A stretch of 64,000 nucleotides of DNA from JALOLG01 sp963722415 (GTDB lineage Bacteria; Actinomycetota; Acidimicrobiia; Acidimicrobiales; Ilumatobacteraceae). The translations under genes were made by a program, and so were the position numbers. A model generated the notes under the pieces. It was not told where the DNA came from, ran no database searches, and saw only the letters and a list, made by a program, of their open reading frames with translations. Location: NCBI GenBank assembly GCA_963722415.1, contig CAVRNI010000061.1, forward strand, positions 124,001-188,000, given 5' to 3'. This document shows, one piece after another, positions 37,129 to 46,823 of this stretch (positions within the stretch are counted from its first letter, which is position 1; each line of letters starts with the position of its first letter).

Positions 37129-38163
37129 ATGACGGAGACCATCGAGCAAGGAGACATCAACGGGTCCCCCGTGGAGGCGCCGCCGGGATCGGTCAAGTCG
37201 TTCGCCTACCGCGCGAGCGACCTGATCGCCCGGCGGCGCGAGGCGAGCATCGCCTTTGTCGCGGTGGTGTTGTTCGTGTACTTCGCAGTGTCGACGCCGG
37301 CGTTCATGGGCGTCGACAACATGCGCGTGATCGCCCAGTACAGCGCATCGGTCGCGGTCCTCGCCATCGCCGAGGCGATGCTGCTCATCTCGGGCGAGAT
37401 CGACCTCTCCCTCGGGCACATCTACGCGATGACGCCGTTCCTCATGTACTTCTGCACCGAGGCCGGGCTGCCCCTTCTGGTCGCCGTCGTGATCGCCCTG
37501 CTCGGCGCCGGTTTCGTGGGCCTCCTGAACGGCATCATGACCGTCGCCAGCGGGGTTCCGTCGTTCATCACCACGCTGGGCATGCTGTTCTTCCTGAACG
37601 GCTTCACGCTCACGATCTCCGACGCCTTCCCGAAGCCGGCGCCCGAAGGCGGCATCGCCGACATCCTCGGCGGCGCCCGGTTCTCCGGTTTCATCTGGGC
37701 GATCGGGATCATGGTTGTCGTGCACGTTGTCCTGGTGAACACACGATGGGGGATCTACACCGTCGCAACGGGCGGGAACCCCGTCGGCGCCCGCGAAGCC
37801 GGCATCCAGACCAAACGCATCAAGGTCGGCAACTTCATCCTGGCGGCGATGCTGGCGGGGTTCATGGGCATCAGCGAGGCGATCAGGGTGACGTCGATGG
37901 AGCCGCTCGCGGGTGGATCGCAACTGATGTTCTTGGGGGTCGCGGCGGCGGTCATCGGTGGGACCGCGCTGGCCGGCGGATCCGGCACAGTGGTCGGCGC
38001 CTTCCTCGGTGCGCTCGTGCTCGGTGTGCTGCGCGATGGCCTCACGATCAAGGGCATCAACGCGGCCACGTTCAACATGATTCTCGGCATCGCGATCATC
38101 GCCTCGATGTTCCTCAACGCGGCGGCCAACCGCCTCCGCATCCGGATGAGGAAGTTCACGTGA
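37129..38163 (+). CDS. Ribose-type ABC transporter permease
   Basis: 344 residues with 8-10 membrane helices. The RbsC/XylH family motif region is seen in MLLISGEIDLSLGHIYAMTP, GVPSFITTLGMLFFLNG and TGGNPVGAREAGIQTKRIKV. GEIDLSLG and the GGN..AAR.AGI-type loop are typical of this family. Starts 15 nt after the binding-protein gene; its stop overlaps the ATPase GTG start. Confidence 0.93.
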   Translation: MTETIEQGDINGSPVEAPPGSVKSFAYRASDLIARRREASIAFVAVVLFVYFAVSTPAFMGVDNMRVIAQYSASVAVLAIAEAMLLISGEIDLSLGHIYAMTPFLMYFCTEAGLPLLVAVVIALLGAGFVGLLNGIMTVASGVPSFITTLGMLFFLNGFTLTISDAFPKPAPEGGIADILGGARFSGFIWAIGIMVVVHVVLVNTRWGIYTVATGGNPVGAREAGIQTKRIKVGNFILAAMLAGFMGISEAIRVTSMEPLAGGSQLMFLGVAAAVIGGTALAGGSGTVVGAFLGALVLGVLRDGLTIKGINAATFNMILGIAIIASMFLNAAANRLRIRMRKFT

Positions 38164-39011
38164 CCGACGACGTCATCCGGGCCGAAGGAGTGGCGAAGCA
38201 CTTCGGTCCGGTGGTCGCGCTGCGCGACGTCTCGATCCGCCTCGGTCGTGGCGAGATCCTCGGTCTGATCGGCGACAACGGCGCCGGCAAGTCGACCCTC
38301 ATCAAGATCCTCACCGGCTTCCATCAGCCCGATGCCGGTCAGCTCTTCCTCGACGGGGAACCGGTGACGCTGCGCTCGGTGAGCGACGCCCGCCAACGCG
38401 GGATCGAGACCGTGTACCAGGACCTGGCACTGATCAACGACCTCCCCGTGTTCCTCAACATGAGCCTCAAGCGCGAGCTGACCATCGGCCGAACGCCCTT
38501 TCTCGACAAGCGGGCGATGCGCGAACTGGCACGCGCCGCGCCTGTCCGAGATGGCGATCAAGATCCCGTCGATCGACACCGACGTCGCACTGCTGTCCGG
38601 CGGGCAGCGCCAGGCCATCGCCGTCGCGAGGGCGGTGTTCTCCGACGCCAAGGTGATCCTGCTCGACGAACCGCTGGCGGCGATGGGAGCCAAGGAGAGC
38701 ATCGTCATCCTCGACCTCATCCGCGAGCTCAAGCGGCGAGGCGACGTCTCGGTGATCATGATCGCCCACAACTACGCCCAGATCGTCGACGTGTGCGATC
38801 GCGTCAACCTGCTGCAACACGGTCGCATCACGTATGACCGTCCGTCGGCGACACCTCGGTGCAGGAGCTCACCGAGCTCGTCGCGTCCGACTACCGCAAC
38901 GGGGCACCAGCCACGACGGCCCCGCGACGGCATGAGGATCCGCGACTCGATGCCCCATCGCCCTCGTCCCGCGTATCCTCCGACCGGATGCTGAATGGTG
39001 GGACGACGTGA
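38160..39011 (+). CDS. Sugar ABC transporter ATPase, single domain (frameshifts near 38535 and 38848)
   Basis: GTG 38160 overlaps the permease stop. Walker A is GDNGAGKSTLIKIL, Q-loop YQDLALINDL, signature LLSGGQRQAIAVARAV (next frame), Walker B KVILLDEPLAAMG, H-loop IMIAHN. A second shift near 38848 restores VQELTELVASDYRNG, and the protein ends ...DRMLNGGTT with TGA overlapping the GntR GTG (GTGA). About 284 residues, half the size of RbsA/XylG, so only one ATPase domain, as in the actinobacterial single-domain type. Drives the 36-38 kb importer. Confidence 0.9.
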
Positions 39012-39738
39012 ACGGGCTCGGCTATCCGCGGCGCGGTCTGCACGGCCGGGTCGTGAGTGATCTCGGCCTGCGGATCGTTGCCGGTGCATGGCCGAGCGGT
39101 GCACCGCTGCCCAACGAGGACGATCTGGCGGCCGAGCTCGGCGTGAGCCGCACCGTGGTCCGCGAGGCGATCAAGGTGTTGCAGGCCAAGGGACTCGTCG
39201 AGGTGAAGCCGCGCACGGGTACCCGGGTCCGGCCGCGCCGGTCGTGGCACCTGCTCGACGCCGACGTCGTCGCGTGGCAGTTCGCCGACATGGAGCGCGG
39301 CGAGGACCTGCGCGAGCTGTACGAGATCCGGGCGACCATCGAGTCCGCCGCCGCACGACTCGCCGCCGAGCGACGGACCGAGGAGCAGTTGTCCGAGATC
39401 GACGCTCACCAGCGGCGGATCGAGGCGGCAGTCGGCCGAGCCGCTCGCGTTCCGTGCGGCCGAGCTCGACTTCCACGACGCGGTGGTCGATGCCGCCCAG
39501 AACTCGCTGCTGTCGCACGTCGGCGCGATGATCCGCGTCGCGCTGGAGGCCGCCGTGGATCCGCCGCCACCGGACACGAGCGGAGGAGACGAGGCGTTGC
39601 TCCGCGCCACGGTCGCGAAGGCGATCCGGGCCGGGGATGCTGATACATCCGAAGCCGCGATGCGTTCGCTCGTCGAAGTCGCGCTGGCGCCGGGTCGTCG
39701 CCGACGACAGTCGGCGACGACCAGACGATCGTTGCTAG
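39008..39738 (+). CDS. GntR/FadR-family transcriptional regulator (frameshift near 39430)
   Basis: Starts VNGLGYPRRGLHGRVVSDLG. The winged HTH is ELGVSRTVVREAIKVLQAKG with the wing GLVEVKPRTGTRVRP, and the FadR-type ligand domain follows (DLRELYEIRATIESAAARLA; next frame AELDFHDAVVDAAQNSLLSH). The shift is at about 39430. The C-terminus is unsure: the present frame runs to 39833 across the end of the convergent epimerase, while a one-base change near 39690 gives a stop at about 39735-39737. I take about 39738. Likely controls the importer operon and the epimerase through the ATCAT-N3-ATGAT sites. Confidence 0.85.
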
Positions 39739-40952
39739 TGCCCGCGGCTCACGCCGAACTTGTAGATCGTGGTGGTCTCGTAGACCTCACCCGGTCGCAA
39801 GACCGTCGACGGGAAGTTGTCGTGGTTCGGTGAATCGGGGAAGTGCTGGGTCTCGAGCGCGAACCCGTAGCTCTGGCGGTACATCTTCCCGCTCGTACCG
39901 ACCAGCGTGCCGTCGAGGAAGTTGCCGGCGTAGAACTGGATGCCGGGCTCGGTCGTGATGACTTCGAGGCTCCGTCCACTGTCTGGGTCGACCGCGCGGG
40001 CGGCCAGTACCAACTTGCCGTCACCCACTTGGCGGTTGAGCACCCAGTTGTGGTCGTAGCCGCGACCGATGACCAGCTGCTCGAACGTTCCGTCGTCGAT
40101 CCGGTCGCCGATCGCCTGTGGGCGGCGGAAGTCCATCGGCGTCCCCGCGACGGGGTCGATGGCCCCGGTCGGGATCAACGTGGGATCAACCGGCGTGTAG
40201 CTGTCGGCATTGAGGAACAACTTGTGGTCGTAGATGTCGCCGTTCCCCTCACCCGCGAGGTTGAAGTAGGCGTGGTTGGTCAAGTTGACGATGGTGGCCT
40301 TGTCGTCGAGAAGACTGGCGCGGTACTCCATCCGGATCTCGTTCTTGGACGTGAGGAGGTAGACCACTTCGACGGCGAGGGTGCCCGGGTAGTTCTCTTC
40401 GCCGTCGGGGCTCGTGTAGGTGAGGCGGAGCCCGACGTTGCGATCGTCGTGGATCTCCTCCGCCGCCCACACCCGCTTGTCGAATCCGAAGTCCCCACCG
40501 TGGAGGTGGTTGGGATCGTTGTTGGTCGCCAGCTGATAGCTGACGCCGTCGAGCGTGAACTGGCCGAGCGCGATGCGGTTGGCGTAGCGCCCGGTGATGT
40601 TGCCGAAGTACGGATTCTCGTTCACGTACTGATCGAGGTTGTTGAAGCCGAGCGTCACGTTGGCGACCCTGCCGCGCCGATCGGGAACCTTGATCGACTG
40701 GAGGATCCCCCCGTAGGTGATGATCTTGACCTCCATCCCGCGGCCGTTGTTGAGCGTGTAGAGGTCGACGGCGAGCCCGTTCGACGGGCTGGCGGGGTTG
40801 TTGACCACCCCGAACGGTTCCTTGGTGATGCTGGCGCGGTTGTGCCGGGACGAGGCGGCCGACACGCCGGTGATGGAGCCGGCCACCACACCCATCATCC
40901 CGAGGACCAAGACGATTCCGACGACCCCGCGACGCGAGCGCACTCCGTGCAT
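39735..40952 (-). CDS. Secreted aldose 1-epimerase
   Basis: 405 residues from ATG 40952 (strong GGGAGGGGG upstream). Signal-peptide-like start: RSRRGVVGIVLVLGMMGVVA, cut near VSAASS. The galactose-mutarotase fold follows: ITYGGILQSIKVPDRRGRVA, FGNITGRYANRIALGQFTLD, NHLHGGDFGFDKRVW (His), VNLTNHAYFNLAGEG (catalytic His), GRGYDHNWVL, and FALETQHFPDSPNHDNF (catalytic Glu). Exported mutarotases interconvert alpha and beta anomers outside the cell before uptake. An operator identical in core to that of the sugar importer lies 62 nt upstream. Confidence 0.93.
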   Translation of the reverse strand: MHGVRSRRGVVGIVLVLGMMGVVAGSITGVSAASSRHNRASITKEPFGVVNNPASPSNGLAVDLYTLNNGRGMEVKIITYGGILQSIKVPDRRGRVANVTLGFNNLDQYVNENPYFGNITGRYANRIALGQFTLDGVSYQLATNNDPNHLHGGDFGFDKRVWAAEEIHDDRNVGLRLTYTSPDGEENYPGTLAVEVVYLLTSKNEIRMEYRASLLDDKATIVNLTNHAYFNLAGEGNGDIYDHKLFLNADSYTPVDPTLIPTGAIDPVAGTPMDFRRPQAIGDRIDDGTFEQLVIGRGYDHNWVLNRQVGDGKLVLAARAVDPDSGRSLEVITTEPGIQFYAGNFLDGTLVGTSGKMYRQSYGFALETQHFPDSPNHDNFPSTVLRPGEVYETTTIYKFGVSRGH

Positions 40953-41013
40953 GGGGACCCCCTCCCATGTGCATGGGACATCCCACTGCCTGGGACTCCC
41001 CGGAATGACTACG

Positions 41014-41030
41014 TTATCATCACATGATTG
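41014..41030. promoter_or_regulatory. Operator copy upstream of the secreted epimerase
   Basis: TTATCAT-CAC-ATGATTG differs from O2 (35991) at the first two positions only, even sharing the spacer CAC. It is 62 nt upstream of the epimerase start on the minus strand. Confidence 0.7.
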
Positions 41031-41158
41031 AGCTGTCCAGGCTCGTCGTGCACGAGGGCTCACAGACTAAAGTGCGGCGTGGTTCGCCTGCGAGCTCGGA
41101 CGCGATCTCGACGCATTCGGACGCGTCAGAGAGACTCCGCACGCGCTGATCGCGACAT

Positions 41159-43805
41159 TCAGGTGATGCGCCAGGTGGTGGGCTGCTCGGGGCGGTAGCT
41201 GCAGTACGTGCCGGTGTTGATGGCGTGTCGGAGGTGGCGGCCCAGGTTGGGGTTGAGCTTCTCGAGCTCGCGGATCGCGGCCCGGATGCGGTGCGTCACC
41301 GCTGACCGGGCGCGCTCGGCGGTGCCGCCGGCCGTGCGGGGCTTGTTGCCCATCCCCAGGGCGGCCGTCAGGTGGTCGATGATGGCGTCGAGCTCGACCT
41401 GGTTCTTGTACGCCCGGGCCAGGTCGTGGTTGTGCTCGGCCTCGTCGATCTCCTCCTGCAGCTCCAGGATGCGCCGCTCGTACTGGCGCCGGGCGGTGTC
41501 ATCGAGGACCGGACCGGTCGACGACTCCTCCACACCGGCGCCGGCCAGGTCGAGGCAGTGGACCTCCCGGCCGTCGGCCTCGATCAGGCGGACGACGTCG
41601 CCGAGCCCCTTCGACAGTCGCATCGACACCACCCGGCCGGCGAAGCCGATCTCACAGATATCTCCGCGTCGCTCGATCCAGACCGCCGGCTCCGGCTCGG
41701 GGTCGTCGTTGCTCTCGACGGGCCTGACCGCTCCCGGCGTCGCCAGCTCCTCGAGGACGGTCCGGACGGTGTTGATCACGTCGTGGCGCGCGACCGCCGG
41801 CGCCGTCGCCTCTGGGAGCGGCACCAGCTCGTGCTGGGCGGCGGTGAGAGTCGTGATCGGCAGGGCACGAGCGGTGGCGGCGAGGGTCGCCCATGCGGGG
41901 TGCCCACAGCGATGGGCCACCACCGCCGTCACGTCGACGAGGAGGCGGGAGTTGGACAGCGCACCCCTCTCGAGCAGGTCGTCGAGCAGCTGACCGGCCG
42001 CCTCGGTCGCACCTGGGATGTCGTCGAGGAGCAGGCGGGCGTAGGCCAGCGAGCGCAGGTTCACGGCGACGGCGATCGGGTAGTCGATGCGCCGCGCCTC
42101 GGCCAGGCCCGCTTCGATCACCGGCAGCGCAGTGGCCGGGTCGACCCGCAACAGCAGCCACCCCCACGCGGCCCGAGCCCAGGTCTCGGTGAGGACGGAG
42201 CCCGATGCGGCGGCACGGTCCACGAGCTCGCCGAGCGCGGCGACGCCGGCGCCCACCTCGCCCCGGTCGGCCGCGACTACGGCGGCGGCGATCTCGAGCT
42301 CCATCGCCATCGACGGCATGCCCAGCTCGTGCCCCAATCGAGCCCCCTCGCGAAATGCGGTGAGCGAGTGTTCGGTGTCGCCGACGGCACGCCGGGCCTG
42401 ACCCTCCACCCGACGCAGCGTGACCGACGCCAGCCCGGGCGCGCGGAGCGCGGCCAGCGCTGGGGTCACGAGCTCGAGGGCTCGCTCGGGATGGCCCGTC
42501 ACGTACTCGGCGGTCGCCAGGGCGGCCACGCACTGGGCGCTCGCCGAGGATCCCTCGTCGGGCCAGCGGGCGAGCGTCCGGCGGGCGAGGTCGGCGATGT
42601 CGTCGGCTCGACCCTGGTGGACGATTCCCCACAGGGTGGCGCACAGGGCGTATGCCCGTCGGGGCTCGCTGTCGTGGGCCGTGCACCACCGCAGCGCCTC
42701 GGCCAGGTCGTCGAAGGCGGCCACCAGCTCGCGGAGGAGCCCGGGCCGCCAGCTGGTGGTGGAACCGCGGACGATCTCGCGGACCGAATCGACGACGTGG
42801 TCGGCAAAACGGTCGTAGGCGGGCTCTAACGCGCCGCGACCGCGCAGGCGGTCGAGGGCGAACTGCCGGACCGTCTCGAGCAAGCGGTACCGCGTCTCGG
42901 GTCCGGTCGTGTCAACGGTGACGAGTGAGGCGTGAGTCAGCTCGTCCAGCAGCGCGCCGAACTGCGATGCGGGTTTCGACGGAGGCCACGGCGGCCGCCG
43001 TCGAGACGGAGAAGGGACCGGCGAACACGGCCAACTCCTCGAACAGCCGGGCGGCCGGCGGCGAGAGCAGGTCGTATGACCAGCGGATGGTTTCGGCCAC
43101 GCCGCGGTGGCGGGGGTCGCCGCGAAAGCGTGGCCGGTCGAGCACGTCGACGCTGGCGTCGAGGCGGCTGACGATCTCGGCGATGCTCATCGTCCTGGCG
43201 CGCGCGGCTGCGATCTCGATGGCGAGCGGCAGACCGTCGACACGGCGGCACAGCTCCGCCACCACCGGCAGATCGGCCGGGTCGACGGTCGCGCCCGCCT
43301 CTCGGGCTCGCCCGAGGAACAGCTGCACCGACGGACACGCCATCGGGTCGCTCTCGGATGCGGGGACGGGGAGGGGAGCGAGCGGCAGCACGCACTCGCC
43401 AGGAAGGTCGAGCGGGGATCGGCTGGTGGCGAGGATCGTCGGCTGATGGCAGACACCGAGGATCTGCACCAGCCAGTGAGCGGTGGCGTCGAGGAGGTGC
43501 TCGCAGTTGTCCACGACGAGGAGCATGGGACGGTCGGCGGGGGAGCTGAGCAGCGCATCGAACGAGTCGAACCCCAGCTGCGCGGCGAGGGCGCCGGGCA
43601 CGCCGGCCTCCTCCTCGACACGGGTGAGGTCGACGTAGCCGACGCCCATCGAGAACATCGGAGCGGCCCGCAGGGCCCCGGCGCGGGCGAGGACGGTCTT
43701 GCCGACCCCGCCCGGACCGATGACGGTCACGAGCCGGCTGGTCCGCAACAGCTCGTCGAGCTCTTGCACCTCACGGTCCCGTCCGACGAGCGCGCCCGAC
43801 GCCAT
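41159..43805 (-). CDS. Large NTPase/TPR regulator, AfsR/LuxR-like without DNA-binding head (frameshift near 42960)
   Basis: The N-terminal NB-ARC-like ATPase begins MASGALVGRDREVQELDELL, with the P-loop IGPGGVGKTVLARAGAL, Walker B PMLLVVDNCEHLLDA and LDLPGECVLPLAPL. A one-base shift near 42960 leads to ALLDELTHASLVTVD and RYRLLETVRQFALDRLRGRG, a long TPR-like helical region, and a C-terminal module (VWIERRGDICEIGFAGRVVS, then ARRQYERRILELQEEIDEAE and a basic helical end). About 881 residues. The C-terminal module recurs in actinobacterial predicted-ATPase regulators. Neither an SARP/OmpR head nor a LuxR HTH is visible, so DNA binding, if any, must come from the C-terminus or a partner. Confidence 0.85.
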
Positions 43806-43836
43806 GGCCCCACTGTAGGAGCCGGGTCCCAGGCGA

Positions 43837-44169
43837 TCACGGGGTGATCGCGCCGGGGAAGCAGAACCAGTTCACCCGCTTGGGGCGGCTGGCGCTGGTG
43901 ACGCTCTGGAAGGTCCCCTCGAGGAGGCCCTCGCAGATGAGGTGCTCGACTTGGAAACCTTCCTTCGGTCGAGCGTCCTGGCAGCGGCTGATGGTCATCG
44001 GGGTGTCGTACGGCGACCCGCCCTTCGACCTGCAGAGCATGTCGAGGACCTGCATCCCGATCACGGGATCGCCGGCTGCACTGGCCGGGTTGGGGGCGCC
44101 GGCGAGGGCGGCGCCAGCGAGGCCGAGGGCGGCGGCGCCGGCCACGGCGAGGTTACGGAAGCGAAGCAT
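43837..44169 (-). CDS. Small secreted protein with four cysteines
   Basis: 110 residues from ATG 44169 (GGAGAGAGC upstream). Signal peptide RFRNLAVAGAAALGLAGAAL, cleavage near ASAAG. The mature 80 residues contain four Cys (DMLCRSKGG, SRCQDAR, HLICEG, NWFCFPG), presumably two disulfides, and end GAITP. I do not recognise the family. It sits 31 nt upstream of the NTPase regulator on the same strand and is divergent from the methyltransferase-like gene. Confidence 0.78.
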   Translation of the reverse strand: MLRFRNLAVAGAAALGLAGAALAGAPNPASAAGDPVIGMQVLDMLCRSKGGSPYDTPMTISRCQDARPKEGFQVEHLICEGLLEGTFQSVTSASRPKRVNWFCFPGAITP

Positions 44170-44306
44170 TGCTCTCTCCTTGTTGGTCGGCGGCGCCGCG
44201 GATCGGCGCCGCAACCAACCGGCGTGAAGGCGATCCTCACGATGTGAGGAGGAGCCTCACGCCTCAGGGGTGATTGATGCCAGAAATCCGACGAGAGGAA
44301 CCTTCC

Positions 44307-45290
44307 ATGTCCTTGCCCCAATTGACTGCCGACCGCCCGTTCCTGACCGACGGCGGTCTCGAGACCACCCTCGTGTTCCACCAGGGACTCGACCTGCCCG
44401 ACTTCGCAGCCTTCCCCCTGCTCGACTCCGAAGCGGGCCGGGCCGGCCTGGTCGCCTACTACACGCCGTACCTGGACCTCGCCGAGCGGTTCGGCACCGG
44501 GTTCGTGCTGGACACGCCCACGTGGCGGGCCAACCTCGACTGGGGTGCCCGCCTCGGCTACGACGCGGTCCGCCTGGCCGCCGTCAACCACCGGTCCGTC
44601 GAGTTCGTGTCCGCGCTCGCCGTCGAGCGGCCGGGCGTCACCGCGGTCGTCAACGGCGTGATCGGTCCCCGGGGCGACGGCTACGTGGTCGGGGCGACGA
44701 TGTCGGCCCCCGAAGCCGCCGCCTACCACGGCCTGCAGGCTCGCGCCTTCGCCGAAGCGGGTGCCCACATGATGTCGGCCATCACGATGACGTATACCGA
44801 GGAAGCGATCGGTGTGGCCCGCGCGGCCGCTGCCGTCGGCCTGCCCGCCGTCATCTCGTTCACGGTCGAGACCGACGGCCGCCTGCCCTCCGGCCAGACG
44901 CTCAGTGACGCCATCACTCAGGTGGACGACGCGTGCCGCGTCGCTCCGGCCTACTACATGGTCAACTGCGCCCACCCGACGCACTTCCTCGACGAGCTCG
45001 AGACCGGCTCTCCGTGGCTGGCGCGGGTGCGCGGCGTGCGAGCCAACGCTTCGCGCCTGAGCCACGCCGAGCTCGACGAAGCCACCGAGCTGGACCGCGG
45101 CGACATCACCGAACTCGGGGCGCTCTACGCGTCGCTGGGCTCGATCATCGACCTGCGAGTCGTCGGCGGGTGCTGCGGTACCGACCACGAGCACGTCGCC
45201 ACAATCGTCGGCGCGCTCGACCGCTCGGGGGTGTCCCACCACTTCGCTTCCTCTGCAACTTCTTCTACGACCATGGAGGTCCTGTCATGA
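44307..45290 (+). CDS. Homocysteine S-methyltransferase-family enzyme
   Basis: 327 residues from ATG 44307 (GAGAGGAA upstream). The family pattern is clear: PFLTDGGLETTLVFHQGLDL, DTPTWRANLDWGARLGYD, and zinc Cys residues in YYMVNCAHPTHF and VVGGCCGTDHEH. It has no cobalamin or folate domain, so it belongs to the YbgG/MmuM-type group that uses S-methylmethionine or SAM, or to less defined C1 transferases. The ATG of the hydrolase overlaps its stop, so the two act together. Confidence 0.9.
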   Translation: MSLPQLTADRPFLTDGGLETTLVFHQGLDLPDFAAFPLLDSEAGRAGLVAYYTPYLDLAERFGTGFVLDTPTWRANLDWGARLGYDAVRLAAVNHRSVEFVSALAVERPGVTAVVNGVIGPRGDGYVVGATMSAPEAAAYHGLQARAFAEAGAHMMSAITMTYTEEAIGVARAAAAVGLPAVISFTVETDGRLPSGQTLSDAITQVDDACRVAPAYYMVNCAHPTHFLDELETGSPWLARVRGVRANASRLSHAELDEATELDRGDITELGALYASLGSIIDLRVVGGCCGTDHEHVATIVGALDRSGVSHHFASSATSSTTMEVLS

Positions 45291-46087
45291 CCACGACACT
45301 GCTCACCCGCCACGGAATGTGGGTCGACGACCGGGGCGATGGCCCGCCGGTCCTGCTGATCGCCGGCCTCGGCGACCCCGCCGAGGCGTGGGCGTTCCAG
45401 CAGGACGGGCTGTCTTCCCGCTACCGCACCATCGCCTTCGACAACCGCGGAGTCGGCCGCACGCCGCTGCCTGACACGCCCCTCACCGTGGCCGGGATGG
45501 CCGACGACGCCGCCACCATCCTCGACGACCTCGGCATCGAACGGGCCGACGTCGTCGGGTTCTCAGGTGGGAGCGTGACCGCCCAGGAGCTCGCGATCCG
45601 GCACCCCGAACGGGTGCAGAGCCTCGTCCTGATGGGAACGTTCGGCAAGGGCGACCGCTACTTCGACGCCGCCGTCCGCATGTTCACCTGGATGATCGAC
45701 CAGGCGCCCGACCCGCACGCCTTCCTGGAGGCGTTCTTCCTCTGGATCTACACGGCGGAGGCGCATGAAAGCGGCTTCGTGGACCAGGTGATCGAGGAGG
45801 CGCTGGCGTTCCCGCACCCGCAGTCGCCGGAGTCGATGCACCAGCAGCTCGACGCCTGGGCGAACCACACCACGCTGGACCGCCTCGGGCAGGTCACCGT
45901 GCCGACGCTCGTGATCGCCGGCGCCAAGGACCTCGTCTGCCCGCCGCACCTCGGCCAGGCGGTCGCCGACGCCATCCCCGGCGCCCAGTTCGAGGTGTGG
46001 CCGGAAGCGGCCCACCAACCCTTCCAGGAGGACCCGGACAAGTTCAACGCAAGGCTTGAGGCCTTCTGGGAAAGCATCCAGCGCTGA
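45287..46087 (+). CDS. Alpha/beta-fold hydrolase
   Basis: 266 residues. Oxyanion-hole region LLIAGLGDPAEAW, nucleophile elbow VVGFSGGSVTAQ (Ser), Asp region LVIAGAKDLVCPP and catalytic His in WPEAAHQPFQEDP. This is the esterase/haloperoxidase-like group, with a lid around FTWMIDQAPDPHAFLEAFFL. ATG 45287 overlaps the methyltransferase stop (ATGA). The substrate is unknown; it might hydrolyse an ester or lactone linked to the C1 substrate of its partner. Confidence 0.9.
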   Translation: MTTTLLTRHGMWVDDRGDGPPVLLIAGLGDPAEAWAFQQDGLSSRYRTIAFDNRGVGRTPLPDTPLTVAGMADDAATILDDLGIERADVVGFSGGSVTAQELAIRHPERVQSLVLMGTFGKGDRYFDAAVRMFTWMIDQAPDPHAFLEAFFLWIYTAEAHESGFVDQVIEEALAFPHPQSPESMHQQLDAWANHTTLDRLGQVTVPTLVIAGAKDLVCPPHLGQAVADAIPGAQFEVWPEAAHQPFQEDPDKFNARLEAFWESIQR

Positions 46088-46201
46088 ACGCCGTCGAGGC
46101 ACCCGCCTTGGTCACCAGAATCGGCCACAGGTGGGGAAAGCCGTGACCGAAGCGTCGTGGTCGAGCATGGGCTGTTGGGACCCGGGATGGCTCGGTTCGG
46201 G

Positions 46202-46753
46202 TCAGGGGGCTGAGGTGGGGCGGTAGGCGTGGACGACGGCGCCGGTGGCAAGGATCTTGGTGTCGAGGAGCTCGACGGTGCCGGTGCTGGCGGGGCGAAA
46301 CAGGGGCTCGCCGCCTCCCTTGATGACGGGGCAGGTGCAGATCCGGTACTCGTCGAGCAGGCCGGCCGCGGCGAGGGCGTCGGTCAGCTGGCCGGTGCCC
46401 CAGATGAGGAGGTCGCCGCCTTCGGCCTGCTTCAGTCGGCTGACCTCGTCGAGCAGGTCGGGGCCGGCGATGACCACGGTCGGATCCCACGCCGTGGTGT
46501 CGACCGGTTGGGATGCGACGACGTACTTGGTGATCGAGTTGACGTGGTCGGCGAAGGGGTTACCGCCCCTGGTGGGCCAGGCTTGTGCCATGCCTTCGTA
46601 GGTGATGCGGCCGAGCAGCAGTGCGTCGGCGGCGAGCGTCATCTCGAGTCCGTAGTCCTGCAACTCCTCGTCGGAGTACTGGAACGACCACTCGTGCGGG
46701 TTGTCGATGTAGCCGTCGAGGGTGGCGTGGGTGAAGTTGATGATCTTGCGCAC
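46202..46753 (-). CDS. Dihydrofolate reductase-like (RibD C-terminal type) reductase
   Basis: 183 residues, VRKIINFTHATLDGYIDNPH. The RibD-C/DHFR-like fold is seen in DALLLGRITYEGMAQAWP, YVVASQPVDTTAW, GGDLLIWGTGQLTDAL (NADPH loop) and YRICTCPVIKGGGEPLF. The start is GTG at 46753 after AGGAGAG. Members are stand-alone NADPH reductases of unclear substrate, common in soil actinobacteria. It is separate from the hydrolase (115-nt convergent gap with no gene seen) and 70 nt downstream of the acyl-CoA dehydrogenase. Confidence 0.9.
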   Translation of the reverse strand: MRKIINFTHATLDGYIDNPHEWSFQYSDEELQDYGLEMTLAADALLLGRITYEGMAQAWPTRGGNPFADHVNSITKYVVASQPVDTTAWDPTVVIAGPDLLDEVSRLKQAEGGDLLIWGTGQLTDALAAAGLLDEYRICTCPVIKGGGEPLFRPASTGTVELLDTKILATGAVVHAYRPTSAP

Positions 46754-46823
46754 GGCAGGTCTCTCCTGGTCGGTGGCGGCGGCGACCGACGGCGAGACGG
46801 CCAGCGAACTGTCCCGGCAGAAA

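Noticed and set aside
36283..37923. 546-residue minus-strand ORF opposite the sugar-binding protein and permease
   Set aside because: His/Arg/Asp-rich shadow composition; both plus-strand genes are complete and recognisable.
33130..39430. Programmed frameshifting in araB, araD, araA, the ABC ATPase and GntR genes
   Set aside because: No slippery heptamers or downstream structures at the breaks, and the same kind of break occurs in unrelated genes throughout; sequence error is simpler.
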